The notes: generated from the sequence alone by a model not told the origin. Shown: positions 6,522 to 13,417, numbered from the stretch's first letter. The stretch is 16,924 nt of DNA from CAZEBW01 sp964510205 (GCA_964510205.1 CAZEBW010000078.1:1-16924); one strand, 5' to 3'. Translations and numbers: made by a program.

Positions 6522-7046
6522 TCAATTATGATTGGGAGAGTCTACTCCCTGCTCTTGGAGTTCTTGTGAATGCTCGACCAGGGACGCCAGACGGCTTCTG
6601 GCCTTTTCCCGATCAATCTCTTGGGCCAGAGCGAGCTCCCCGGCCGAAAGCTGTATCGCCCTTTCCAGGCGTCGCTTGTCGGTCTTGCACAGGGGGCGTT
6701 GTTCCCTCAGGTGGCTGAGGTCTCTGATGACCTCAATCCACCGCCGTATCTTTCCAGACGTCAGTTTGACATTGATCTGCTTGGCCCGTTTTTTGAACTC
6801 CTTGGGCAACTTGGTTGGCTGTCGTGTCAATACGTCCGTCAAGAGACGGTTCAGGGTGGTGACCGTAGAGACGGGCCGTAAGCGCTGCCCGGCCTGATCG
6901 GTAGGGACCATTAGGGTTGAGTCGGCTCCGGGCATCTCGACCACAAAGTAGCTGTTCGGCGTCTTGGTGAGTTGCATTTCCTTTTTGGTGGTGATGATGC
7001 CCGCGCCATGAGTGCTGTGTACCACTTTGTCACCAACTGAAAACAT
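6522..7046 (-). CDS. carD: CarD/CdnL-family RNA polymerase-binding regulator
   Basis: This 174-residue protein begins MFSVGDKVVHSTHGAGII, the hallmark of the RNA-polymerase-interacting Tudor-like domain (about 1-58). A helical C-terminal domain follows (about 62-160) with GKIRRWIEVIRDL, TDKRRLERA and SAGELALAQE, which align with the M. tuberculosis CarD tail (NKVAEVVRDL, GEKRMLAKA, LVGELALAE). CarD binds the RNA polymerase beta subunit and stabilises open complexes, notably at rRNA promoters. The bubble-wedging Trp (W85 of M. tuberculosis, in PTNW) is here Leu80 (PTKL). AAGGAG precedes the ATG. It follows the primary sigma factor gene by 75 bases on the same strand, with no clear terminator between, so the two are probably co-transcribed. 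Confidence 0.9.
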   Translation of the reverse strand: MFSVGDKVVHSTHGAGIITTKKEMQLTKTPNSYFVVEMPGADSTLMVPTDQAGQRLRPVSTVTTLNRLLTDVLTRQPTKLPKEFKKRAKQINVKLTSGKIRRWIEVIRDLSHLREQRPLCKTDKRRLERAIQLSAGELALAQEIDREKARSRLASLVEHSQELQEQGVDSPNHN

Positions 7047-7121
7047 TGCCTCGCTCCTTTTGGATTACGCTTTCCGTGCTTTTTTTGGCACTGAGGAGCA
7101 TCGCCAACTCGATTTGCGAAT

Positions 7122-8306
7122 CTACTGAGTGAGGTGGGTTCGCAGTTTGCGGCTGTGGCGGGGATGACGCAGCCTTCTGAGGGCCTGGTACTCTATCTGG
7201 CGGATGCGCTCTCGGGTGAGGCCGAATCTCTCCGCCACCTCTTGTAAGGTATAGTTGTAGCCATCCTGTATGCCGAAGCGTAGGCGCAGGATGCGGGCCT
7301 GGCGTGGGGTCAAGGCGGATAGAACCTCTTCCATCTCCTTGGCCAGCAGATGTTGCGAGGCCACGTCTGAGGGCGCAGGCGTGTCCTCGTTTTCGATGAA
7401 GTGTTCCAACTCGGTTTCACCGTCTGTGCCCACGGGCCTTTCCAGGGAGAGGGGACGACGCGAGACCTTCATCATCCACCGCACCTTGCTAGGTGGGATG
7501 TTCATCTCCTCGGCAATCTCCTCCGGGGTGGGTTTGCGTCCTTGCTGCTGCTCGAGCCTTTGCGCCGCCTGGTAGAGCTTTCTGATGCGATCGCTCATGT
7601 GGATGGGGATGCGGATGTTGCGGCCCTGCTCGGCCAGAGCGCGGCTGATGGATTGCCTGATCCACCAGGTGGCATAGGTGCTGAGCTTGTTGCCCCGCCG
7701 GTAGTCGAACTTATCAATGGCTCTCATCAAGCCCAAGTTGCCCTCCTGGATCAGGTCCAGGAAAGGCACGCCATGCCCTCTGTATTTCTTAGCGATGCTG
7801 ACCACGAGACGGGTGTTGGCCTTGATGAGGTGGCGGCGCGCCCGTTCTCCGATCTTGATCAGGTGTTCCAATCTTGATCTCTCCTGGGGATCGTGGCCAT
7901 TTCGGGCCAACTGGCGTCGTGATTCCTGCCCGCGCTTCAGTTGTTTGGCCAATTCTATCTCCTCTTCGCGCGACAGGAGAGGGACGCGACTCATTTCTTT
8001 GAAATACAGGCTAATGGTGTCGTCGGCGGCGATGTTGCTCAAGTCGAAGACGTTATCGTCACCTCTCTGGCTGCTCGCTTCCTCTTCTACCTTTTCCTCT
8101 TCTGGTTCGGCATCCTCCTCAGTGTCGTAAACGTCAATATCTTGATCATAGAGGTGGGCAAAGAGGTTCTGTAGCTGATCTAGATCCTCCTCTGCCTTGG
8201 GGAAGACTTCCATTATCTCGTTGAGGGTGACATATCCTCGCTCTGCTGCCTCGTCTAGCAGCGATTGGGCCTTATTCGGTTGCTCGTGCAGCTCGAACTC
8301 TTCCAT
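7122..8306 (-). CDS. rpoD: Primary RNA polymerase sigma factor (sigma-70 group 1)
   Basis: This 394-residue protein is the housekeeping sigma factor (RpoD/SigA). A short acidic N-terminal part (1-90; many Glu/Asp near 60-77) includes a trace of region 1.1. Region 1.2 is near 96-128 (DTISLYFKEMSRVPLLSREEE). Region 2 (about 162-232) has the universal blocks DLIQEGNLGLMRAIDKFDYR and STYATWWIRQSISRAL; RNIRIPIHM (229-237) leads into region 3, which runs to about 315. Region 4 (about 325-390) has TPRQARILRLRFG and the -35-binding helix-turn-helix TLQEVAERFGLTRERIRQIE. The start has no strong ribosome site (only AAGATAAG nearby), so initiation may be coupled or regulated. It sits between rpmI (178 bases upstream) and carD. 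Confidence 0.97.
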   Translation of the reverse strand: MEEFELHEQPNKAQSLLDEAAERGYVTLNEIMEVFPKAEEDLDQLQNLFAHLYDQDIDVYDTEEDAEPEEEKVEEEASSQRGDDNVFDLSNIAADDTISLYFKEMSRVPLLSREEEIELAKQLKRGQESRRQLARNGHDPQERSRLEHLIKIGERARRHLIKANTRLVVSIAKKYRGHGVPFLDLIQEGNLGLMRAIDKFDYRRGNKLSTYATWWIRQSISRALAEQGRNIRIPIHMSDRIRKLYQAAQRLEQQQGRKPTPEEIAEEMNIPPSKVRWMMKVSRRPLSLERPVGTDGETELEHFIENEDTPAPSDVASQHLLAKEMEEVLSALTPRQARILRLRFGIQDGYNYTLQEVAERFGLTRERIRQIEYQALRRLRHPRHSRKLRTHLTQ

Positions 8307-8484
8307 ATCTTATCTTGAGTATATCTCTATTAGAAGGCAGAGCGTCCCCCAGCCGTGCGTCCCGGCTACGCCTCTCGACAGGCTAGTTGCGGTAAGCCCA
8401 TCGAATGATCGGGACACGCCGGCGCGGGAGCCGCCTCTGCCAATAGGTTGTGATTGGTTGAGGCTGAAGGTCAGCCAGTGTGTG
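8307..8484 (-). other. Spacer between rpmI and rpoD
   Basis: These 178 bases contain no credible gene. One hairpin is visible, AGCCG/CGGCT at 8351-8367 (5 bp, 7-base loop). I could not find a convincing promoter or T-tract, so read-through from rpmI is possible. Confidence 0.5.
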
Positions 8485-8679
8485 CTATATGCCTAACAGC
8501 CTTCTGATTCGTTTTTCATCGGCCTTGCTCACAGGAAGGTCCTTGCGGTATTCTCGTTTGGTGCGTTTGGCCTTCTTGCGACGCAGGTGGCAGCGGCCTT
8601 GTTTTCTCCTTCGAATCTTGCCAGAGCCAGTGATCTTGAACCTCTTGGCCGTGGCCTGATGAGTCTTCATCTTGGGCAT
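8485..8679 (-). CDS. rpmI: 50S ribosomal protein L35
   Basis: This 64-residue basic protein begins MPKMKTHQATAKRFKITGSG and continues KIRRRKQGRCHLRRKKAKRTKR, the standard L35 sequence, and ends in RIRRLLGI. It is a small structural protein of the large subunit. The ATG follows a GGAGAGGGG ribosome site. L35 is usually encoded as infC-rpmI-rplT; here it stands 57 bases after rpsU and before rpoD, without infC or rplT. Confidence 0.97.
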   Translation of the reverse strand: MPKMKTHQATAKRFKITGSGKIRRRKQGRCHLRRKKAKRTKREYRKDLPVSKADEKRIRRLLGI

Positions 8680-8714
8680 TCTGTTTTCACCCCTCTCCTT
8701 ATTGTTACAAAGAG

Positions 8715-8728
8715 ACTCTTCCCAGAGT
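8715..8728 (-). other. Small hairpin between rpsU and rpmI
   Basis: ACTCT and AGAGT form a 5-bp stem around a 4-base loop in the 57-base gap. There is no T-tract directly after it, so it is more likely an mRNA processing or stability element than a terminator. Confidence 0.3.
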
Positions 8729-8736
8729 GCTCATTG

Positions 8737-8943
8737 TTACCATCGTTGGTTACTTTTCTTCTTGGCTAGCTTTCGCTTGGCCTTTCGGATAGCCTTCTTT
8801 TTCTTCTTGCGGCGCAGCTCGCTTCTGGATATGAACCATCTCTTCTTGCGTACATCACTGAGAATGCGCGACTTGCCGACTTTCTTTCGGAATCGCTTGA
8901 GTAGACCTTCTTGAGATTCACCACGTCTCAGCTTGACGGTCAT
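8737..8943 (-). CDS. rpsU: 30S ribosomal protein S21
   Basis: This 68-residue, very basic protein has the S21 pattern: MTVKLRRGESQEGLLKRFRKKV, then ILSDVRKKRWFISRSELRRKKKKKA and a Lys/Arg-rich tail. S21 joins the 30S subunit near the 3' end of 16S rRNA and helps initiation. The ATG has a strong GGAGGAGGTGAG site upstream. It is the first gene after the promoter at 9310-9338 and the structured RNA at 9007-9303. rpsU heads the classic rpsU-dnaG-rpoD operon; here dnaG is missing and rpmI intervenes. Confidence 0.95.
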   Translation of the reverse strand: MTVKLRRGESQEGLLKRFRKKVGKSRILSDVRKKRWFISRSELRRKKKKKAIRKAKRKLAKKKSNQRW

Positions 8944-9006
8944 TGGTCATCGCTCACCTCCTCCCCTGCAAAACTAACCAACAGCCCCCAGAATCGCGGG
9001 GCAAAC

Positions 9007-9059
9007 AAAAATCTCCGTTTCCTCCTCCTGAACGCCTTTGAGGGTAGCAACAGAGATTT
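9007..9059 (-). terminator. Intrinsic terminator (attenuator) upstream of rpsU
   Basis: On the minus strand AAATCTCTGTT (9059-9049) pairs with AACGGAGATTT (9019-9009), 11 bp with one U-G pair, followed by a TTTTGTTTG tail. The loop is 29 bases with a 4-bp inner CCTC/GAGG stem. The upstream GATTTC near 9067-9062 could compete for the left arm. It lies about 64 bases before the rpsU ATG. Confidence 0.65.
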
Positions 9060-9303
9060 CTGAAATCGCTTACTCCAGATCAAGAATCTGGAGATTTCGC
9101 ATTATATTGCGAAATTGGGCTAGCATCCGCTCACGTTTCTCGTGTTAGCCCGCAAAGTGCGGTTGCTAGATCCTTGGCATTTCCTCAATAGACATTGAGG
9201 AAACTCTTTTTCCCTATCTCCATTTAGGTTTTGTTCGTCATTGAGGCACACTATGTATTTGCGTTGCCTCAATTCGGGCGTAGCCGGGAGTGCCAACTCA
9301 CGT
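9007..9303 (-). ncRNA. Structured RNA: rpsU leader or independent small RNA
   Basis: The 440 bases between uvrC and rpsU hold no gene but a dense run of stems on the minus-strand transcript predicted from the promoter at 9310-9338. In transcript order: 9-bp stem 9265-9273 with 9240-9248; 10-bp stem with 4-base loop 9194-9203 with 9180-9189; 5-bp stem 9158-9162/9150-9154; 6-bp stem 9146-9151/9117-9122 enclosing CACG/CGTG; 8-bp stem 9108-9115/9094-9101; 8-bp stem 9086-9093/9073-9080; then the terminator at 9007-9059. Most arms are perfect. I found no signatures of tmRNA, RNase P RNA, SRP RNA, T-box, TPP or cobalamin RNAs. It is either an attenuated leader for the rpsU unit or a separate ~295-nt RNA. 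Confidence 0.55.
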
Positions 9304-9309
9304 GACTAT

Positions 9310-9338
9310 ATTATACGTCATTTGGCTCGAATTGTCAA
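9310..9338 (-). promoter_or_regulatory. Consensus sigma-70 promoter upstream of rpsU
   Basis: On the minus strand TTGACA (9338-9333), a 17-base spacer and TATAAT (9315-9310) match the housekeeping consensus at every position. Transcription should start near 9303, giving a leader of about 360 bases to the rpsU start. It begins only about 45 bases after the uvrC stop. Confidence 0.9.
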
Positions 9339-9383
9339 CTGCAAACGCGCATCAGGCGTATTTCACTTTGGGGGCGAGTGTCA

Positions 9384-11231
9384 TTACAGGTTGTCTCTGA
9401 CTGCCTGCGCTGCTGTTCTGGTCATCGCCTTGACGGCGGTTAGCTCCTCGACAGAGGCTTGGCGAATGGCCTCGATGGAGCCGAAGTGCTTGAGCAAAGC
9501 CTGGCGGCGCTTGGGACCGATGCCGGGGATCTCTTCCAGAATCGAGGTCAGGCTCTTTTTGCCGCGCAGCTTGCGGTGGTAGCCGAGGGCGAAGCGGTGG
9601 GCCTCATCGCGGATGCGCTGCAGGAGGTAGAGGCCCTGCGAATCGCGGGGCAGGATCAAGGGCTGAGAGCGGCCCGGCAGAAATACCTCTTCCTGCTTCT
9701 TGGCCAGACCGATGATGGGGACCTCATCTTTCAGGCCCTGTTCGTCCAGCACCTCCAGGGCAGCGTTAAGTTGCCCCTTGCCGCCGTCAATGACAATCAG
9801 GTCGGGCAAAATGGTCCAAACGTCGGCTCCTTTCCTCTTCTCGTGGCCGCTTCGCCGCTTCGCTCGCTTAAATCGCCTGCGCAGCACTTCTTGCATCATG
9901 GCGTAGTCGTCCGCCCCTTCCACCGTGTGGATTCTGAAGCGTCGGTAATCGCTTTTGCGGGGCACGCCTTTGACGAAGACCACCATGCTGCCCGTGGCTG
10001 CTGTACCCTGGATGTTGGAGACGTCGTAGCCCTCGATGCGGGTGGGCGCCTCCTCCAGGCCCAGGTGCTGTTGCAGTTGGGCCAGGGCTTCAACGCTTCT
10101 CCCCTCGTCGGCCGTCCATTGAGCCCGTAGGCTGGCCAGGGTCTCAGCCGCGTTCTCAGTCGCCATCTGCACCAATTCCTTCTCCCGGCCACGCTTTGGC
10201 ACGTGCAATTTCACGCCATTGCCTCGTTTACTCCTCAGCCAGGCCTCAATGACGATGCGCTCCTCGATGCTGGCGGGCAAAAGAATCTTCATGGGCACGT
10301 AGGCGGCTTCGTCGTAGAATTGCTTGACGAAGGAAGCCACAATCTGGGCCTCGTCTTCCTCGGCGGTGCCGTCCAGAACGAAGTATTCGCGGCCGATGAG
10401 CTTGCCCTGTCGGATGAAGAACACTTGCACGCAGGCGTCGTCGTTCTCTCGGGCCAGGGCGATCACGTCCTCATCTTGTCCCACCGCCAGGGCGATCTTC
10501 TGTTGCTTAGTGACTCTCTCCACGGCCTCGATCTGGTCGCGAAAGTCGGCGGCCCGTTCGAAGTCCAGCGCCTCGGCTGCCGAGGTCATCTGGGCTTGCA
10601 GATCGGCCACGATCTCCTCGGCCTTGCCCTCCAGGAACAGGCAGATGCGGTTAATCAGGGCGCGGTACGCTTCCTTGGAGACAGCGCCGATGCAAGGCCC
10701 CGCGCAGCGACCGATGTGATAGTAGAGGCAGGCCCGTGTGTCTTGACCGGTGATCTCGCGTTTGCAGGTCAGATAGGGGAATAGCTTGCGCAGCGTGTCC
10801 AGAGTTTGGCGGACGGCCCAGACGGCGGTGAAGGGCCCGAAGTAGCGAGCGCCGTCGCGTTCCATGCGGCGGGTGACGATGACGCGCGGATAATCCTCCT
10901 GCCAGGTGATCTTGATGTAGGGGTAGCGCTTATCGTCCTTGAGGCGGATATTGTACTTGGGGCGGTGCTCCTTGATCAGGTTGCACTCCAGGATGAGGGC
11001 CTCGATCTCCGAGTCGGTGATGATGAAATCGAAATCGGCGATGTGGTAGATCAGGCGGTGCAGCTTGAGAGAGTGGCTGGCCGAAGCCTGGAAATAGGAG
11101 CGCACCCGGTGCCTCAGGTTCACCGACTTGCCCACGTAGATCACTTGGTCCCCTTCGTCCTTCATCAGGTAGACGCCGGGCTTGGTGGGGAGGGTTTGCA
11201 GTTTGTCTTTCAGTAGCAGTTGGTCCATCAT
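9384..11231 (-). CDS. uvrC: Excinuclease ABC subunit C (nucleotide excision repair)
   Basis: This 615-residue protein makes the two incisions in the UvrABC repair pathway. It has a GIY-YIG nuclease domain (GVY at 19-21, YVGKSVNLRHRV at 32-44) for the 3' cut. Four cysteines at 156, 168, 176 and 180 have the same spacing as the Fe-S-binding cysteines of E. coli UvrC. A UVR domain follows (about 206-241, LDFERAADFRDQIEAVE) for UvrB contact. An RNase H-like domain for the 5' cut shows YDVSNIQGT and VIDGGKGQLNAA, and tandem helix-hairpin-helix motifs (EEIPGIGPKRRQALLKHFGS) lie at the C-terminus. Two ATGs lie in tandem (11231, 11228); AGGGA spacing favours neither clearly. It has its own promoter just upstream. 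Confidence 0.97.
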   Translation of the reverse strand: MMDQLLLKDKLQTLPTKPGVYLMKDEGDQVIYVGKSVNLRHRVRSYFQASASHSLKLHRLIYHIADFDFIITDSEIEALILECNLIKEHRPKYNIRLKDDKRYPYIKITWQEDYPRVIVTRRMERDGARYFGPFTAVWAVRQTLDTLRKLFPYLTCKREITGQDTRACLYYHIGRCAGPCIGAVSKEAYRALINRICLFLEGKAEEIVADLQAQMTSAAEALDFERAADFRDQIEAVERVTKQQKIALAVGQDEDVIALARENDDACVQVFFIRQGKLIGREYFVLDGTAEEDEAQIVASFVKQFYDEAAYVPMKILLPASIEERIVIEAWLRSKRGNGVKLHVPKRGREKELVQMATENAAETLASLRAQWTADEGRSVEALAQLQQHLGLEEAPTRIEGYDVSNIQGTAATGSMVVFVKGVPRKSDYRRFRIHTVEGADDYAMMQEVLRRRFKRAKRRSGHEKRKGADVWTILPDLIVIDGGKGQLNAALEVLDEQGLKDEVPIIGLAKKQEEVFLPGRSQPLILPRDSQGLYLLQRIRDEAHRFALGYHRKLRGKKSLTSILEEIPGIGPKRRQALLKHFGSIEAIRQASVEELTAVKAMTRTAAQAVRDNL

Positions 11232-11263
11232 AAGTCCCTTTGATACACCGATGCGTTGTGCTT

Positions 11264-11292
11264 ATTCTAGCACACTCTGTGCTTGAGGTCAA
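11264..11292 (-). promoter_or_regulatory. Promoter of uvrC
   Basis: TTGACC (11292-11287), a 17-base spacer and TAGAAT (11269-11264) lie on the minus strand, about 33 bases before the uvrC start. The -35 box overlaps the stop codon of the upstream solute-binding protein gene. Confidence 0.75.
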
Positions 11293-12116
11293 TCGCTCAC
11301 GTTTTGGAACCATTTCTCCCGAAATCTTTCCAGCGCGCCGTCCTCCCTCATCTCCACCAGCGCTTCGTTGATGGCCTTCAGAAGCAGGGGGCTGTCCAGC
11401 CGCACAGCGACGACGTACAGCTCATCGGTCAGCGGGTCGCCCACCACCTGCACGCCCCCCTCAGCAGCCATGAACTGGTAGGCGGAGACCGCATCCACTA
11501 TGGCCGCCTCCACCTCGCCCTCTTGCAGAGCCGACAACACGTTCTGGGGAGCCATGTAGTTCTCCAGGCTTAAATCCTCAATCTGTTTCTGCAGCCGCCT
11601 ACCCACGACATCCCCTTCTGACGCGAACTCTACTCCCACCTTCTTCCCAGCTAAGTTATTCACTTCGCCGATTCGCTGATTCGCTGATTCGCTGGACCGC
11701 ACCACCAACACCTGCCCGGCGTTGAAGTAGGAGATGGAATAGGCTACGTCGCCGAGCAGCAGGGGATCGTAGGGCAGGGCCGAAACGATGGCGTCGAATC
11801 GGCCCACGTAGAGGGCGTCGTAGAGGCTGTCGAAGCCCACGTTGACCAACTCCACCTCGACGCCCAGTCGCTGCCCGATGGCCCGCGCCAGATCAACGTC
11901 GAAGCCGACGATCTGGCCTGTGGCCTCGTCAATGTACTCAAAGGGCGGCCAACTGGCGTCCATCCCCACTCGCATTACCCCTTCCTGCTGGATGCGGGCC
12001 CAGGTCTCGTCTTTCTCTCTGTCTAACTGTGTTAGCACGAACCCGGTAGCCAAAGCGGTGGCTATCAGGGCCAGGGCTGTCAGAAGTGCGCGCCATTTTC
12101 CTACCAGTTTTCTCAT
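11289..12116 (-). CDS. Family 3 extracellular solute-binding protein (orphan)
   Basis: This 275-residue protein has an N-terminal hydrophobic helix (about 9-30, no lipobox Cys), so it is secreted or membrane-anchored. A periplasmic-binding fold of the amino-acid type follows (about 47-272), with MRVGMDASWPPFEYID, IVGFDVDLARAIGQRLGVEV and FDAIVSALPYD. In this family the last motif normally continues with an Arg and 'S-PY'; here it reads PLLLGDVAYSISYF, so the usual ligand-binding Arg is not obvious. No ABC permease or ATPase gene is in the window. It overlaps the upstream glycosidase-like gene by ATGA (12113-12116), which suggests coupled translation. It could be an amino-acid transport receptor with distant partners, or a ligand sensor. 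Confidence 0.85.
   Translation of the reverse strand: MRKLVGKWRALLTALALIATALATGFVLTQLDREKDETWARIQQEGVMRVGMDASWPPFEYIDEATGQIVGFDVDLARAIGQRLGVEVELVNVGFDSLYDALYVGRFDAIVSALPYDPLLLGDVAYSISYFNAGQVLVVRSSESANQRIGEVNNLAGKKVGVEFASEGDVVGRRLQKQIEDLSLENYMAPQNVLSALQEGEVEAAIVDAVSAYQFMAAEGGVQVVGDPLTDELYVVAVRLDSPLLLKAINEALVEMREDGALERFREKWFQNVSD
11670..11693. repeat. Three tandem copies of an 8-bp unit in coding sequence
   Basis: GATTCGCT occurs three times in a row, encoding part of SSESANQRIG in the solute-binding protein. The unit is not a multiple of three, so gain or loss of one copy would shift the frame. Confidence 0.9.
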
Positions 12117-13243
12117 TCCCTGTCACCCCGCGCGTATCTCTGCACTTCTAGGTAGATGGGCTTAGGAACGAAATCCACAGTCACAAAGGTGAAGTAGTCA
12201 GCGTAGCCCTTGGCTGGCCGAGGATAGCGAAAGGCCCACAGGCAGACGGCTTGGCACCAGTCCCACTCCAGGGCCTTCTCGTAGGCGCGGATACTGTACT
12301 CGATGCGCTGATAGGGACGCACGGCCTTCGTCCAGCGGGGATGATCGTTCCAGCCGCCCTCGGTAATCATGCACGTTTTGTCCTCGTCGCCATTGGCCAC
12401 CATCACCTGACGGAGGAGCTCGGCGCGGGCGAAGTTGACCTTGTCCGCCGCCGGGGGATCGTCGGGGGGAAACGTCCAACCGTAGGCGTGGATGGCCAGG
12501 ACGTCGAAGTAGTCTTTAGCCCCAGCGTCGTACATCCGCTGCAGGTAGACCAGGTCGTCCAGGCCCTCTGGGTCGCCCTCTGGAGCCAGGGTCGGAGCCA
12601 GGGCCCCGGCCAGCACCTGTACCTGAGGATCGGCCTCCTTGGCCCGGGCATAGGCCACTTTGAGAAGTTCGGTGTAGCCCTCGGGGTCCACGGGCCGATA
12701 CCCCCACTCCGCGCTGAGATTGGGCTCGTTCCAGATGACGACGTGCTGGACGCGGCCCTGGAAGTGGGACACGAAGGCGTGAACGTAGTCGCCGAAGTCG
12801 TCATAATGTTCCTCATCGAGGTAGGACGTGATGGAGCCCTCAGGGCGCGCCCATTCGGGGACGAAGCCCAGCCGGGCAATCACCGTCAGCCCTTGAGTCC
12901 GGGCATGATCTACCACCACGTCGGGGTGGCTCCAGTCGAAGTGTCCTTTTTTCGCTTCGTAGTAGGCCCAGGGGAAGTACTCCACGATCCACGGCGCTCC
13001 CATCTGTCGCACCATCACCAGCGTCTGCTTGATCTTCCACTCTTCCACCTCGTCGGTCAGGCGGGTGTGAACGCCCAGCTTAGCGTTGACGGTCACTACT
13101 TTTTGCTGTGGCCCCAGGGGGACCGCAGGCTGGGTTGGCTTCACCAGGACGATGACCAGGACAATGCCCAGGGCAACCTTTACGGCCTTTTTCCTGAGTA
13201 GACTTTTTAGTGTTTGCACTGACCTCGTTACTTGTTGCCTCAT
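12113..13243 (-). CDS. Membrane-anchored GH39/cellulase-like glycoside hydrolase fold protein
   Basis: With the start at 13243 this is a 376-residue protein. A basic N-terminus and one transmembrane helix (about 22-34) are followed by a TIM-barrel resembling clan GH-A enzymes such as GH39. The likely acid/base is Glu173 in IWNEPN and the likely nucleophile Glu295 in MITEGGW; other barrel signatures are VEYFPWAYYEAKKGHFDW (near 87-104) and VLAIHAYGW (248-256). Substrate is unknown. The frame is open up to an ATG at 13321, but a good promoter (13278-13306) lies inside that extension, so the ATG at 13243 is preferred; GAGG motifs lie 3 and 9 bases upstream. Its 3' end overlaps the solute-binding protein start by 4 bases. 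Confidence 0.8.
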   Translation of the reverse strand: MRQQVTRSVQTLKSLLRKKAVKVALGIVLVIVLVKPTQPAVPLGPQQKVVTVNAKLGVHTRLTDEVEEWKIKQTLVMVRQMGAPWIVEYFPWAYYEAKKGHFDWSHPDVVVDHARTQGLTVIARLGFVPEWARPEGSITSYLDEEHYDDFGDYVHAFVSHFQGRVQHVVIWNEPNLSAEWGYRPVDPEGYTELLKVAYARAKEADPQVQVLAGALAPTLAPEGDPEGLDDLVYLQRMYDAGAKDYFDVLAIHAYGWTFPPDDPPAADKVNFARAELLRQVMVANGDEDKTCMITEGGWNDHPRWTKAVRPYQRIEYSIRAYEKALEWDWCQAVCLWAFRYPRPAKGYADYFTFVTVDFVPKPIYLEVQRYARGDRE

Positions 13244-13277
13244 TGCCTCGTTCCTCGTTGCCTCGTTACCTATTGCC
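13222..13277. repeat. Degenerate short repeats rich in GAGG in the leader and start region
   Basis: On the minus strand the leader contains repeated units close to AACGAGG and CAATGAGG, giving at least five GAGG Shine-Dalgarno-like sites around the probable start at 13243 and past it. The array covers nearly the whole gap from the promoter to about codon 7. Confidence 0.6.
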
Positions 13278-13306
13278 ATTATACAACCTTTGCCCATCTT
13301 TGCCAA
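13278..13306 (-). promoter_or_regulatory. Promoter of the glycosidase/solute-binding protein unit
   Basis: TTGGCA (13306-13301), a 17-base spacer and a perfect TATAAT (13283-13278) lie on the minus strand. Transcription should start near 13271, about 28 bases before the ATG at 13243. This decides the start codon of that gene. Confidence 0.75.
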
Positions 13307-13343
13307 CTGGAGACTGTCCATAACTCCAATCGGCTAAATGCAA

Positions 13344-13388
13344 AAAGGAGGGCGCCCTTTGGCCGTTTAGGCCAGGGCGCCCTCCTTT
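13344..13388. terminator. Strong bidirectional terminator
   Basis: AAAGGAGGGCGCCCT (13344-13358) and its perfect complement (13374-13388) form a 15-bp stem; inside, GGCC pairs with GGCC around GTTTA. The minus-strand tail reads TTTTTGCATTT and the plus-strand tail TTTGTTTC. It lies 29 bases after the stop of the FG-GAP gene and closes that transcription unit before the next promoter. Confidence 0.92.
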
Positions 13389-13417
13389 GTTTCAGAGTGC
13401 GGTGTTTGTCTAAGTGT

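Noticed and set aside
9060..9095. TGATCTGG-like string on the minus strand resembling part of a TPP riboswitch
   Set aside because: The matching CTGAGA half and the rest of the core are absent; the string is simply one arm of the 8-bp hairpin.
9007..9303. tmRNA, RNase P RNA or SRP RNA
   Set aside because: No tRNA-like 3' end or tag frame, no RNase P core signatures beyond a short GAGGAAA coincidence, and no SRP core motif were seen.
10203..11216. Plus-strand open frames antisense to uvrC
   Set aside because: No recognisable domain and no good ribosome sites; uvrC on the other strand explains the codon pattern.
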